64,000 nt of DNA from Campylobacter mucosalis (GTDB lineage: Bacteria > Campylobacterota > Campylobacteria > Campylobacterales > Campylobacteraceae). Positions 1 to 8,636 of the stretch are shown piece after piece; position 1 is the first letter of the stretch, and each line of letters opens with the position of its first letter. A model generated the notes under the pieces. The model saw only the letters and a program-made list of their open reading frames with translations, ran no database searches and was not told where the DNA came from. The translations under genes and the position numbers were made by a program. The DNA lies in NCBI RefSeq assembly GCF_013372205.1, contig NZ_CP053831.1:372001-436000 (forward strand). The letters are read 5' to 3'.

Positions 1-1578
1 ACACGCGACTGGTATAAAGTCGCACTTGCAAAAGGTGGTATAGCATTTACCGATCCATATATCGCAAAAACTGGCAACAAGCTAACAATAAGCATAGTTT
101 ACCCAATTGTAGTTAATGGCAAAACGCTAGGTGCGATAGCGAGTAATATCTTTATAGACGGCTTTAGTAAAGATATTGATCAGATGAAAGATAGCGCCTC
201 AAGCGTCGTAACGATCATAGACTACACAAGGAAAAATATCGCTTATCATCCAAATAGCAAATATATCATCTCAGATGATCCAGATGCAAAGCACATAAGC
301 TCATCTTTTATCTCAAATTTTGAAAAAAGTGGCGACAAGTCGTTTGTTTATAATCTTGGGGATGACGTAAAAATAGCCTCTTGCAAAAAATATGATATGG
401 CAAATTGGCTTATCTGCTCGGCAAATTCATTTAAGGACTACGAACCAGCGTTAAACAAAGTCATTGCTGATCAGGTTATGTTTTCAATTATATTTATAGT
501 TGTTATCGTTGGCGTTTTACTATTTGCAACAAGCAGATTTTTAAGACCAATAGGCGTGATCTCTAACGGACTTGCTCTATTTTTTGACTTTTTAAATCAC
601 AAAATTTCAAAAGTTCAAACCATAGAGCTAAAATCCAACGATGAATTTGGTAAAATCGGACAACTTATAAATGAGAATATTAAGCAAATCGAACAAAACC
701 TATCCGAGCAAAATGCTTTCATAGCTGACGCTAATACTCTTGTAAATAGTATCAAAGACGGAAATTTCACAGCAACCCTAAATGCACAGACGATAAACCC
801 TGCACTAAACAGACTAAAATCTGCATTCATTGATCTTCAAGAGGGACTAAGCAAAGCAATATCTAAAGATGGACAAGAGGTATTAAAACTCCTTGAGAGT
901 TATAAACGTTCAGACTTTACAGCTAGACTTGATGATAATGGCACAATGGCAAGTGGTATAAACCAACTTGGTATTGAAATTTCAAATATGCTCCGTGACA
1001 ACCTAGACAAAGCTGAAATTCTAGAGCAAAAAGCTCAGATACTAAGTGATTCTATGAAAGAGCTAACAGATGGAGCAAATAGCCAAGCAAATAGCTTGCA
1101 AGAGAGTGCTGCAGCAGTAGAACAGATGAGCTCATCAATGAGTGCCATATCTCAAAAGACACAAGATGTTATAAGACAATCTGAAGAGATTAAAAACATA
1201 ATAACAATAATAAGAGATATAGCAGACCAAACAAACCTACTAGCACTAAATGCTGCTATTGAAGCAGCCAGAGCAGGAGAACACGGACGTGGATTTGCTG
1301 TTGTTGCTGATGAAGTAAGAAAACTAGCTGAGAGAACTCAAAAGTCACTTGGAGAGATAGAAGCAAATACAAATGTACTAGCTCAATCAATCAATGAGAT
1401 GAGTGAATCAATAAAAGAGCAAGCTGAAGGTATAAATATGATAAATCAATCAGTAGCTCAGATAGATAACCTTACACGTGCAAATGTATCAGTAGCTAAT
1501 AGAACTAATGAAGTAACAGCTGAGGTAGATAATATGGCTAAAGATATTGTTAGTGAGGTTAGGAAGAAGAAATTCTAA
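1..1578 (+). CDS. Methyl-accepting chemotaxis protein, 5' end outside window
   Basis: This is a transmembrane chemoreceptor that signals to CheA/CheW. The reading frame is open from base 1, so the true start lies upstream; the ATG at 184 is internal. The first residues (TRDWYK) are the end of a periplasmic dCache domain and carry the RxWY element known from amino-acid-binding dCache sensors. A membrane segment lies at about bases 475-540, then a HAMP-like linker, then the cytoplasmic hairpin. The hairpin tip ([20 protein letters not shown], then [14 protein letters not shown]) is at about bases 1228-1340. The C-terminus SEVRKKKF lacks a CheR/CheB tether pentapeptide. The family is certain; the ligand is inferred only. 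Confidence 0.95.
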   Translation, partial: TRDWYKVALAKGGIAFTDPYIAKTGNKLTISIVYPIVVNGKTLGAIASNIFIDGFSKDIDQMKDSASSVVTIIDYTRKNIAYHPNSKYIISDDPDAKHISSSFISNFEKSGDKSFVYNLGDDVKIASCKKYDMANWLICSANSFKDYEPALNKVIADQVMFSIIFIVVIVGVLLFATSRFLRPIGVISNGLALFFDFLNHKISKVQTIELKSNDEFGKIGQLINENIKQIEQNLSEQNAFIADANTLVNSIKDGNFTATLNAQTINPALNRLKSAFIDLQEGLSKAISKDGQEVLKLLESYKRSDFTARLDDNGTMASGINQLGIEISNMLRDNLDKAEILEQKAQILSDSMKELTDGANSQANSLQESAAAVEQMSSSMSAISQKTQDVIRQSEEIKNIITIIRDIADQTNLLALNAAIEAARAGEHGRGFAVVADEVRKLAERTQKSLGEIEANTNVLAQSINEMSESIKEQAEGINMINQSVAQIDNLTRANVSVANRTNEVTAEVDNMAKDIVSEVRKKKF

Positions 1579-1580
1579 TT

Positions 1581-1602
1581 AAAGGGGTAAGAGCCCCTTT
1601 TT
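1581..1602. terminator. Bidirectional intrinsic terminator between the chemoreceptor and pgi
   Basis: A perfect 7-bp stem AAAGGGG (1581-1587) / CCCCTTT (1594-1600) has a 6-nt loop and T-runs on either side. It starts 3 nt after the chemoreceptor stop and touches the pgi stop codon, so it can end transcription from both converging genes. Confidence 0.8.
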
Positions 1603-2812
1603 ATTTTAGTAGCATAGTTTTTAAAATTCTTTTACCAATCTCAACACCAGGCTGATCGTAAGTGTTTATACCAAGCATAATGCCAGTTGCTGATGTGAGT
1701 AGTTCATAGTAAAATATAAGCCATCCGACGTGCCACTCGTCCATTTTATCAAGCGTTATCGTATCTACGCTAATACCCTCTTGCACGAGTGCCATTTTGG
1801 TAGCATCACATTGCAGATTTATGAGTTCTGCCAGGCTTAATCCGCGGACAAAATCGCACTCACTAAGCCCATTAATGCTTATATCTGGAATTTTAACATC
1901 AACGCCCTGATCTTTTATTTTTATAAATGTTACGCTTTTATCCTTTACGCCGTCCATAATAAGCTGTAAAAAGCTATGCTGATCCCTTGAGCCAACAAGT
2001 CCAACAGGCGTAAGACCTACGCGTTTATACCCCTTTTTTTTACCCAGACTTTCTGCCCATAGTTGCACATACCAGTCGTTAAATTCAAAGAAATTATCCG
2101 AGTAGCTAAATACGACATTTATGTGTGCGTGTCTGTGTGTGGCGTAGTGGTAGGCTTTTGCGATTAGTGAGCTATCTTTTTGATCGATATATTGCTTTTT
2201 GCACTCTAACGCTCCTTTTAAAAGAGCGTCGATATCGTATCCGCAAAGTCCAAGTGGTACTAAGCCTATGGCGCTAAGCACACTAAATCTACCGCCAACA
2301 TTTGACGGGAGATTGAAAAATTTTATTCCATTTTGCTCGGCATATTTTTGCAAATTTGTGTTTGGGTCCGTTATGATTAGAAAATTTTTGCTCATATCGG
2401 CTGGTTTAAACTCGTCAATTATACATTTAAATAGAGTTATGGTCTCTATCGTGTTGCCTGATTTTGAGCTGATTATAAAAAGAGTATTTTTGAAATTTAT
2501 GCTTTTTATGACCTTGTTATAGGTTTTTACATCGACATTATCTAGAAAGTGAAGCTCTCTTTTTTGTTTTGTAAGCATTGAGTATATGGCTTTTACGCCA
2601 AGCGAACTGCCACCTATGCCGACTAATACGATATCTTTTATGTCATCTAAGCTCTTTTCGTATTCATAAATTTCATTAATTTTTAAAATGCCAATGTCTG
2701 GTAAGTGGTAATACCCTATCTCGCCACTCTCGTACTCATCATTCATTCTCTTTGCGTAAGCGTCGATGATATCGGACTTTGCTAGGTTGAAGTAAAATTT
2801 ATTTTCTACCAT
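1601..2812 (-). CDS. pgi: Glucose-6-phosphate isomerase
   Basis: Interconverts glucose-6-phosphate and fructose-6-phosphate in the cytoplasm. The product is about 403 aa, the short form usual in epsilonproteobacteria (E. coli Pgi is about 550 aa). Two SIS-type sugar-phosphate folds are visible: VLVGIGGSSLGVKA near the N-terminus, SSKSGNTIET near residue 115, and the LTPVGLVGSRDQHS segment near residue 270. In Campylobacter it more likely serves gluconeogenesis and sugar-nucleotide supply than glycolysis (inference). It overlaps the end of galU and is last in a tupB-tupC-galU-pgi run. I chose the ATG at 2812; an in-frame ATG at 2824 would add four residues but has no visible ribosome-binding site. 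Confidence 0.93.
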   Translation of the reverse strand: MVENKFYFNLAKSDIIDAYAKRMNDEYESGEIGYYHLPDIGILKINEIYEYEKSLDDIKDIVLVGIGGSSLGVKAIYSMLTKQKRELHFLDNVDVKTYNKVIKSINFKNTLFIISSKSGNTIETITLFKCIIDEFKPADMSKNFLIITDPNTNLQKYAEQNGIKFFNLPSNVGGRFSVLSAIGLVPLGLCGYDIDALLKGALECKKQYIDQKDSSLIAKAYHYATHRHAHINVVFSYSDNFFEFNDWYVQLWAESLGKKKGYKRVGLTPVGLVGSRDQHSFLQLIMDGVKDKSVTFIKIKDQGVDVKIPDISINGLSECDFVRGLSLAELINLQCDATKMALVQEGISVDTITLDKMDEWHVGWLIFYYELLTSATGIMLGINTYDQPGVEIGKRILKTMLLK

Positions 2813-3629
2813 ATTCTTTCTCATAAAAGTAGTTTGTAGCCTCTACAAAACCCTCGATACTTCCGCAGTCAAAACGTCTGCCTTTAAATTTGTATGCTAA
2901 AACCATACCCTGTTTTGCCTGTGTTTTTAGTGCGTCAGTGATTTGTATTTCGCCGTTTTTGCCAGGTTTTGTGGTTTCTAAAATGTCAAAAATATCTGGT
3001 GTTAATATATATCTTCCAATGATGGCCAAATTTGTTGGAGCTTCGGCGGGATCAGGCTTTTCTACCATATCATCTATCATTATTAAATCACTACTTATCT
3101 CGTTCCCGCTTACTACTCCGTAGCTTTTTACCTGCTCTTTTGGCACTTCCATTACCGCTACAACCGAGCATCTGTATCTTTCATAAATTTTCATCATCTG
3201 GCTTAAAACACCCTCGCCATTTTCATTTACACACAAGTCATCAGCCAAAATAACTCCAAATGCCTCGTCCCTTACAAGTGTTTTGCCGCTATAAATCGCG
3301 TGTCCTAGCCCTCTCATCTCGTTTTGGCGAGTAAATGAAAATTTACACCTTTGCATAAGTGTTCTTATCTCGTCTAAAAGTGGCTCTTTGCTGGTTCCTG
3401 CTATTTGATGTTCTAGTTCGTAACTTATATCAAAATAGTCCTCTAACGCCCTTTTGCCACGCCCTGTGACAAACGCCATACTATCCATACCAGCCTCTAG
3501 TGCTTCGTCCACTCCGTAGTGTATGAGTGGTTTTGTAAGTATAGGCAACATCTCTTTTGGGAGTGATTTTGTAGCCGGTAAAAAGCGTGTGCCATATCCA
3601 GCTGCTGGAAATAAGCAGGTTTGTATCAT
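2799..3629 (-). CDS. galU: UTP--glucose-1-phosphate uridylyltransferase
   Basis: Makes UDP-glucose from UTP and glucose-1-phosphate for surface glycan synthesis. The 276-aa length fits GalU. The N-terminal nucleotide-binding signature AAGYGTRFLPATKSLPKEM is at residues 9-27, and the VEKPDPAEAPTNLAIIGRY segment is near residue 190. The C-terminal GRRFDCGSIEGF is also typical of GalU. It lies 31 nt downstream of tupC and overlaps pgi, so the three are probably cotranscribed. Next to pgi it forms a small module taking fructose-6-phosphate towards UDP-sugars (phosphoglucomutase is not here). Confidence 0.95.
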   Translation of the reverse strand: MIQTCLFPAAGYGTRFLPATKSLPKEMLPILTKPLIHYGVDEALEAGMDSMAFVTGRGKRALEDYFDISYELEHQIAGTSKEPLLDEIRTLMQRCKFSFTRQNEMRGLGHAIYSGKTLVRDEAFGVILADDLCVNENGEGVLSQMMKIYERYRCSVVAVMEVPKEQVKSYGVVSGNEISSDLIMIDDMVEKPDPAEAPTNLAIIGRYILTPDIFDILETTKPGKNGEIQITDALKTQAKQGMVLAYKFKGRRFDCGSIEGFVEATNYFYEKEYGRK

Positions 3630-3660
3630 TGTTTGTCCTTGGTTTTTGCTTTAAATTTTA

Positions 3661-4623
3661 CTATTCTAAGCTTAAAAAAGCTTCATTTGGGATAGCAAAA
3701 TATATGCTTTCTCCAGTGACTAATGGGCTGTTTTTGAAATTTTCGCCACTGCTTACGCATTTTATAAGCATATCGCCTATTTTGATTTTTACTAAAAAAC
3801 TATCTTTATAAACGATAGAAATGGAGTGTAAAATTCCATTTAAACAGCCGTCAAAAGGCTCTTTTGAGAGTTTTATAAGATTTTGATTTATTGCTACTTT
3901 GTGGCTATTTTTTAAATTTTGTGGCAGATTTAGCTCTAAAAAGTCTATGCGTGAGTTTTTAACATCAAAGATATTTTTTAACTCAAATTCGCTTACCTTG
4001 CCTTTGTGTAAAAACACGCTTTCTTCACTTAAAGCACTTAGCCATTTTTCATCGTGACTTGCGATGATGAAATTTGAGCCATGCCTCGCTTTTGCGTATT
4101 CAATGGCTTTGCTAAAGAGCTTTGCAGTGCCTAAATCAACGGCATTTGTCGGCTCATCAAGCAAATTTAGCTTTGCTCTAAGGCATAAAAGCAGAGCAAA
4201 GGCTATGCGTTTATTTTGTCCAGAGCTTAGCTCAAAATGTCGTTTTTGCAAAAAACTCTCATCAAGTCCGACAAGCTCAAGTGCTTCTCCGACATAGGAG
4301 TTAAACTTATCTAAGTTGCCCCTAGTTTTTAGTGTAAATTTGAAATTTTCTTTGACACTGCGTTTTAAAAGCATCGGTTCAGGAAGTAAAATTGCTATAT
4401 TTTTTAGCTCGTTTAGGCTAAATTTCTTTATGTCCTTGCCCCAAATTTTTATCTCTCCGCTTGTTGGTTTTAAAAGCCCTGCTATGCACTTTATGAGTGT
4501 ACTTTTACCACTTCCGTTTAGTCCAAGAAGTGCGGTTGTTTTGGCTGTATTTATGTTTAGATTTTTAATATCAAGTGCGTAGAAATTTTCATATTGGAAT
4601 TTTAAATTTGAAATTTCTATCAT
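3661..4623 (-). CDS. tupC: Tungstate ABC transporter ATP-binding protein
   Basis: ATPase subunit of the TupABC tungstate importer. The 320-aa protein has Walker A GLNGSGKST (about 34-42), the ABC signature LSSGQNKR, and Walker B LNLLDEPTNAVD near residue 155. After the ATPase domain comes an extension of about 75 residues (from about 245) that resembles a TOBE/MOP-type oxyanion-binding fold, as in ModC-like ATPases (inference from position and length). It overlaps tupB by 4 nt. Specificity for tungstate over molybdate is inferred from TupA and from the C. jejuni gene order. Confidence 0.88.
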   Translation of the reverse strand: MIEISNLKFQYENFYALDIKNLNINTAKTTALLGLNGSGKSTLIKCIAGLLKPTSGEIKIWGKDIKKFSLNELKNIAILLPEPMLLKRSVKENFKFTLKTRGNLDKFNSYVGEALELVGLDESFLQKRHFELSSGQNKRIAFALLLCLRAKLNLLDEPTNAVDLGTAKLFSKAIEYAKARHGSNFIIASHDEKWLSALSEESVFLHKGKVSEFELKNIFDVKNSRIDFLELNLPQNLKNSHKVAINQNLIKLSKEPFDGCLNGILHSISIVYKDSFLVKIKIGDMLIKCVSSGENFKNSPLVTGESIYFAIPNEAFLSLE

Positions 4624-5312
4624 CTATCTAGCCTTTTTAGTGCGTGGATTAAAAAATTTACAGCAAATGCGATGAAAATAAGCACCAATGCTAGTGCTAT
4701 GCTCATATTAAACTCGCCTTTGCTGGTTTCAAGAGATATGGCTGTAGTGATAGTTCTTGTAAAATACTTGATATTGCCACCAACTAGCATAGCTACGCCA
4801 ACCTCTGCAACTATGCGTCCATAAGCTGTAGCTGCCACGACCATTAGCGAGTAGCGTAGTTCGTAGATGACGACAAAAGCGAGTTTAGCAGGAGCAAGTC
4901 TGTATGATAGTATGCTAAAGTAGTGTTTTTCGTCCATATTTTCAACTACACTTGCACTTAGTGATGTGATTATTGGGATTGCAAGCATTAGTTGCCCTAT
5001 GACTATGGCTTTTAGTGTAAAGAGTATGCCAAATGAGCCAAATGGCCCGTTTCTAGTGATAAATGCATACAAGATAAGTCCGATAGCAACGGTTGGGATA
5101 GCAAGCGCGGTGTCGCTAAGAAGCCTTAAAAATTTCGCCCCTTTAAATTTGTAAAAACCCAAAATAAATCCTAATGGCAACCCTATAAAAAGAGCCAAAA
5201 CGATAGATATACTAGATGTATAAAGTGTAGCTTTTATGGCTGAAAAAGTCTGCTCATCGCCACTAAAAAGTAGTCTAAACGCAGCAAAAATACCATCAAT
5301 GATAAAATCCAA
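4620..5312 (-). CDS. tupB: Tungstate ABC transporter permease
   Basis: Inner-membrane channel subunit of the TupABC tungstate importer, 230 aa with about five or six hydrophobic helices. The cytoplasmic loop near residues 160-185 (TAYGRIVAEVGVAMLVGGNI) is the EAA-type coupling loop that contacts the ATPase. The start is a TTG at 5312 preceded by AAAGG on the minus strand. It is the first gene of tupB-tupC-galU-pgi and is divergent from tupA, sharing a short promoter region with it. Confidence 0.9.
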   Translation of the reverse strand: MDFIIDGIFAAFRLLFSGDEQTFSAIKATLYTSSISIVLALFIGLPLGFILGFYKFKGAKFLRLLSDTALAIPTVAIGLILYAFITRNGPFGSFGILFTLKAIVIGQLMLAIPIITSLSASVVENMDEKHYFSILSYRLAPAKLAFVVIYELRYSLMVVAATAYGRIVAEVGVAMLVGGNIKYFTRTITTAISLETSKGEFNMSIALALVLIFIAFAVNFLIHALKRLDR

Positions 5313-5363
5313 AAATAGCCTTTAAAAATTTTATGTAAAAATTGCATATTAAATTTAAAATTT

Positions 5364-5380
5364 TGTGCTATTATAGCACA
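5364..5380. promoter_or_regulatory. Palindromic operator over a bidirectional tup promoter
   Basis: TGTGCTA-TTA-TAGCACA is a perfect 7-bp inverted repeat between tupB and tupA. It contains a -10-like TATTAT (5369-5374) reading towards tupA and a consensus TATAAT (minus strand, 5370-5375) reading towards tupB. One protein dimer bound here would cover both -10 elements. A ModE-like or other metal-responsive regulator is a plausible ligand (inference); the sequence is not the E. coli ModE consensus. Confidence 0.6.
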
Positions 5381-5407
5381 TTTAAACCAAATCACAAGGG
5401 AGAAAAT

Positions 5408-6223
5408 ATGAGAAAAATTTTTGTTATCTCTGCTGTTCTTGCAGCGAGTTTATTTGGTGCCGATAGCGATTTAAATATGGCTACAACAACAAGCACGGCA
5501 GATACTGGTTTGCTAGACGCGATGCTACCTATTTATAAGGCAAAGACTGGCGTTGATCTGAAATTTACAGCGGTTGGAACTGGTGCTGCGTTAAAGCTTG
5601 GCGAAAACTGTGATGTTGACGTGCTTTTTGTGCACTCTCCAAAGGTTGAAAAGGAGTTTGTAGAAAAAGGTTATGGTGTTGAGCGAAAGGCCGTAATGTA
5701 TAATGATTTTGTTTTAATCGGCGATAAGTCAATTGCGAATAAATTTGCAGGAAAAGACCTCAAGACTGCGTTTGAGATTATTAAAGCAGAGCAAATTCCA
5801 TTTTTCTCACGTGGAGATAAATCAGGAACGGATAATAAAGAGAAAGGTCTTTGGAAAAACGTAGCAGGCGAAGTTCCAGAAACTGCTGCTTGGTATAAGC
5901 AAACAGGTCAGGGTATGATAGCTACGATAAATGCGGCTGCTGAGCAAAAGGGTGTGACTTTAACCGATCGTGGCACTTATATAAAATATGAAGCTAATAA
6001 AAATGGAGCTCCTGAGCTAGTTATCATAAACGAGGGTGCAAAGGATCTTAAAAATTTCTACTCAGTAATCGCAGTTAGCCCAAAACACTGCCCAAAAACA
6101 GACATCGAAAATGCACAAAAATTTGTTAATTGGGTTGTTAGCGATGAGGGCCAGAAATTTATTGCTGACTTTAAACTCCTAGATAAACAGCTCTTTACTC
6201 CTGACGCTAATACTCGCAAATAG
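5408..6223 (+). CDS. tupA: Tungstate-binding periplasmic protein
   Basis: Solute-binding component of the tungstate importer. The start at 5408 follows AAGGGAG and gives a cleavable signal peptide (MRKIFVISAVLAASLFGAD). The mature N-terminus has the TupA signature ATTTSTADTGLLD, and the second binding loop is SRGDKSGTDNKE near residue 140. Length is about 271 aa. Tungstate is needed for W-dependent enzymes such as formate dehydrogenase in Campylobacter (established knowledge). It is transcribed away from tupBC through the shared palindromic promoter at 5364-5380. A second, leaderless relative lies at 14127-14906. Confidence 0.93.
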   Translation: MRKIFVISAVLAASLFGADSDLNMATTTSTADTGLLDAMLPIYKAKTGVDLKFTAVGTGAALKLGENCDVDVLFVHSPKVEKEFVEKGYGVERKAVMYNDFVLIGDKSIANKFAGKDLKTAFEIIKAEQIPFFSRGDKSGTDNKEKGLWKNVAGEVPETAAWYKQTGQGMIATINAAAEQKGVTLTDRGTYIKYEANKNGAPELVIINEGAKDLKNFYSVIAVSPKHCPKTDIENAQKFVNWVVSDEGQKFIADFKLLDKQLFTPDANTRK

Positions 6224-6229
6224 ATAAAT

Positions 6230-6259
6230 TTACTCGGACACTCTGTTTTGTCCGAGTAA
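6230..6259 (+). terminator. Long hairpin after tupA, probable terminator
   Basis: A perfect 11-bp stem TTACTCGGACA (6230-6240) / TGTCCGAGTAA (6249-6259) with an 8-nt loop begins 7 nt after the tupA stop. There is no immediate T-run; the nearest is about 14 nt further on. It may terminate weakly or protect the 3' end. Confidence 0.55.
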
Positions 6260-6318
6260 GCCACAACTTTAACTTTTTTAAAAATTTTGCTAAATTTACG
6301 CAAAAACTAGGAATTATT

Positions 6319-6942
6319 TTGCAGACTATAGATTGTGTTTATACCGCAAAAATCGAGATTAAAAAGTCAAATTTCATAAGCTATCTAGTGCCTATCTCGC
6401 AGTTTAAAACGCTTCATGATCAACTAAAAGCCGAGCATTTAAAGGCTGTTCATATCGTTTGGGCATATAGAGAGCTAAATAAATATGGACAAATTGTTGA
6501 AAACCAAAGTGATGACGGAGAGCCAAAGGGCACGAGCGGGGCTCCTAGTTTAAATGTTTTGCGTGGAGCTGATTTGGTTGAAGTTGGCGTGTTTATAGTT
6601 CGGTATTTTGGCGGTATTAAGCTTGGCACTGGTGGTCTTGTTCGTGCGTATAGCACGGCTGTAAATTTGGCTATAAATGAAGCTAGGCTTATAAAATTTG
6701 AGTTTAAAGATGTGTTAAAATTTTACACTCCATTTGCCTTAATGTCGCGATTTGAGCATTTTTTTAGCTCAGAAAATTTAAGCGATTTTGAGCGAGAATT
6801 TAGTGCAAGTGGTGCTGTTTGGAGCGCGAAGTTTAATGAGAGCGAAGCTAGTAAATTTTATCACTTCGCCCATACTTTTGAGCCATCTGGATTTGAAATT
6901 TTAGCTCTACCTTTGTTTTTAAAGTGTCTTTTCAGTTGCTAA
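6319..6942 (+). CDS. YigZ/IMPACT (UPF0029) family protein
   Basis: The 207-aa protein has the N-terminal UPF0029 (IMPACT) domain. Its hallmark is the run SDDGEPKGTSG (about residues 60-70), followed by VRYFGGIKLGTGGLVRAYS (about 94-112). Bacterial YigZ proteins are soluble and of uncertain molecular role; the eukaryotic homologue IMPACT regulates the eIF2-alpha kinase GCN2. The start is a TTG at 6319 preceded by AGGAA. Its 3' end overlaps the convergent deacylase gene by 24 nt. Confidence 0.88.
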   Translation: MQTIDCVYTAKIEIKKSNFISYLVPISQFKTLHDQLKAEHLKAVHIVWAYRELNKYGQIVENQSDDGEPKGTSGAPSLNVLRGADLVEVGVFIVRYFGGIKLGTGGLVRAYSTAVNLAINEARLIKFEFKDVLKFYTPFALMSRFEHFFSSENLSDFEREFSASGAVWSAKFNESEASKFYHFAHTFEPSGFEILALPLFLKCLFSC

Positions 6943-7467
6943 ATGTGCAAAATCTATAAGTTTTGGCTTTACAATCCGCAAATAATCATCAGCATTTAAA
7001 ATAATCGAGTGATCAAGCAGTCCAGCATTAAACGCTATATGGCTAAATCTGCCAAAAAGCTTCCTATCAACCACCAAAAATAGTTTCTCGTTAAAACTAA
7101 ACGGCGGTATTGCTCCAAAAACGCAGTCTGTTAGTTCGCTAACTTCAGCAGGACTTGCAAGACTTGCCTTTTTAGCGTCAAAAACAGCTGCTAAACGTTC
7201 TAAATTTGCATTATGATCTGCTGGAAGTATGGCGATGACATTTATCTTGTTTGTATCAGATTCCAAGTCAAAAAATTGCTTTAAAAGCTCATTTTTAGCA
7301 CCTTTTATTTTGCATACTAGAGCTTTTGCACCCTGACCCAAATGTGTTTTACGAGCCTTTGCGACCTCTTCTGAAGTACCTACACTTTTGTGCTCTACCA
7401 CGCGAAAATCAGCCCCGTTTTGCTCTAAAAGCTCTTTAATTTTGTTAAAAATTGCCTCTGACATCAT
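6919..7467 (-). CDS. YbaK-type aminoacyl-tRNA deacylase
   Basis: A 182-aa protein of the YbaK/ProRS-editing superfamily, which hydrolyses mischarged tRNAs in trans. Visible elements are VGTSEEVAKARKTHLGQGAKALV (residues 29-51, with the conserved lysine), then VIAILPADHNANLERL and the FGAIPPFSF segment. The last corresponds to the GxxxPF loop of the family. Two adjacent ATGs (7467 and 7464) are possible starts; the second sits at better spacing from AAGGA. The amino-acid specificity cannot be read from the sequence. Confidence 0.82.
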   Translation of the reverse strand: MMSEAIFNKIKELLEQNGADFRVVEHKSVGTSEEVAKARKTHLGQGAKALVCKIKGAKNELLKQFFDLESDTNKINVIAILPADHNANLERLAAVFDAKKASLASPAEVSELTDCVFGAIPPFSFNEKLFLVVDRKLFGRFSHIAFNAGLLDHSIILNADDYLRIVKPKLIDFAHLATEKTL

Positions 7468-7534
7468 AAATCCTTAGAAATTTTCTAAAAATTATGTCCA
7501 AAATGGGCTTAACATTTACTTCACAAATTGTTTT

Positions 7535-7540
7535 TATAAT
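7535..7540 (+). promoter_or_regulatory. -10 element upstream of the DUF1104/two-component genes
   Basis: TATAAT at 7535-7540, preceded by a T-rich run, lies 31 nt before the ATG at 7572. It is the only consensus -10 element seen between the YbaK-like gene and the DUF1104 gene, and probably drives the three downstream genes. Confidence 0.55.
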
Positions 7541-7571
7541 GCGATTGCAAACCAAAACAAAGGAGAATATT

Positions 7572-7967
7572 ATGAAAAAGTTAGGTATGGTTGCGATTTG
7601 TATTGCTGGTTCGCTTTTTGCAAGTAGTTTTGAAAAAAATACAAACGATGAGCTAGTCGCTATGATATCAGGTGCTGATGCTAAAATGATGAGTGAAATT
7701 TCATTTGAGTTGCACAAACGAGCAGGAGTGTTATCGGAGCAGGCTAATAAAATAAGAGCTGATTTTAGAGATAAAATGAGAAGTAAAATTTCAACTCTAA
7801 AAGAGGGCGAGCGTGAGCAATTTATGAGTGAATTTCATAAAAACTATGATAAAAAAATAGACGAGTTGAGTGTAAAAGAGGCTAAAAATTTTGGCTTTTT
7901 TGGCAAAAAAGATAGACGTGAAGCAGGGAATTGCAAAATTTACGATAGAATGTCAAAAAATCGTTAA
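7572..7967 (+). CDS. DUF1104-like periplasmic protein next to a two-component system
   Basis: A small exported protein of 131 aa. The start at 7572 follows AAAGGAGAA and yields a signal peptide (MKKLGMVAICIAGSLFAS). The mature part is highly charged and predicted helical, with the pattern ELVAMISGADAKMMSEISFELHKR typical of Campylobacter DUF1104 proteins. Its stop overlaps the ribosome-binding site of the response regulator. The layout of a small helical periplasmic protein before a regulator and kinase resembles CpxP/Spy-type accessory proteins, so a role as sensor partner or envelope chaperone is possible (inference only). Confidence 0.75.
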   Translation: MKKLGMVAICIAGSLFASSFEKNTNDELVAMISGADAKMMSEISFELHKRAGVLSEQANKIRADFRDKMRSKISTLKEGEREQFMSEFHKNYDKKIDELSVKEAKNFGFFGKKDRREAGNCKIYDRMSKNR

Positions 7968-7976
7968 GGGTGAGAT

Positions 7977-8636
7977 TTGGCTAGAATTTTAATCGTTGAA
8001 GATGAGGCTATGCTAAATGATATGATGTGTGAGTATCTGGGGCAAGAGCACGAAGTTACCGGCGTTAAAAGCTATGATGAGGCACTTGATTTGGCGTATG
8101 AGAGTGCCTTTGATTTGTGGATTTTTGATGTTAAAATAGTTGGCGGAAATGGATTTAACTTGCTTAAAGAGTTAAGGTCTAGCACTCGCCTAACGCCTTG
8201 CATTTTTACAACTTCATTAAATACAATAGATGATGTTAGTGTGGGATTTTTAAGCGGTTGTGACGATTATTTAAAAAAGCCGTTTGAGTTAAAAGAGCTC
8301 GGTTTAAGAGTCAAAAATTTACTAAAACGCACCTTTTTACACAACGAGAGTTCACTTATTAGTTTGGGCGAAAATTTTAGTTTTGACATCTCGCAAAACA
8401 TTTTATACAAGGGTAAGGATATTTTTTTGATGGCTAAAAAACAGGCTTTGCTTCTTTCGTTGCTCTTAAAAAATCGCGATAGATTTGTAACTCACGATGA
8501 GATATTTAGCGAAATTTGGAGTTTTGATGAGAACCCAAGCGACGCTAGTCTTAGGGTTTATATCGCTGAACTTCGTAAAATTTTAGGAAAAGAACGCATA
8601 ATTAGCCAGTCAAAATTAGGTTATAAATATGTCTAA
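7977..8636 (+). CDS. OmpR-family response regulator
   Basis: Transcriptional regulator of 219 aa. The N-terminal receiver has acidic residues E8-D9, the phospho-acceptor D51 (DLWIFDVK) and the conserved lysine in DYLKKPF. The C-terminal winged helix (about 130-219) has the usual SLRVYIAELRKILG recognition region and the ending SKLGYKYV. The start is TTG at 7977 with AAGGG upstream, and the gene overlaps the kinase by 8 nt. Its targets are unknown; the DUF1104 gene just upstream is an obvious candidate (inference). Confidence 0.92.
   Translation: MARILIVEDEAMLNDMMCEYLGQEHEVTGVKSYDEALDLAYESAFDLWIFDVKIVGGNGFNLLKELRSSTRLTPCIFTTSLNTIDDVSVGFLSGCDDYLKKPFELKELGLRVKNLLKRTFLHNESSLISLGENFSFDISQNILYKGKDIFLMAKKQALLLSLLLKNRDRFVTHDEIFSEIWSFDENPSDASLRVYIAELRKILGKERIISQSKLGYKYV

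Noticed and set aside
2031-2041. T8 run within pgi as a possible contingency tract
   Set aside because: Runs of 7-8 A or T are common in this AT-rich genome and this one encodes a conserved lysine stretch; no reason to call it variable.
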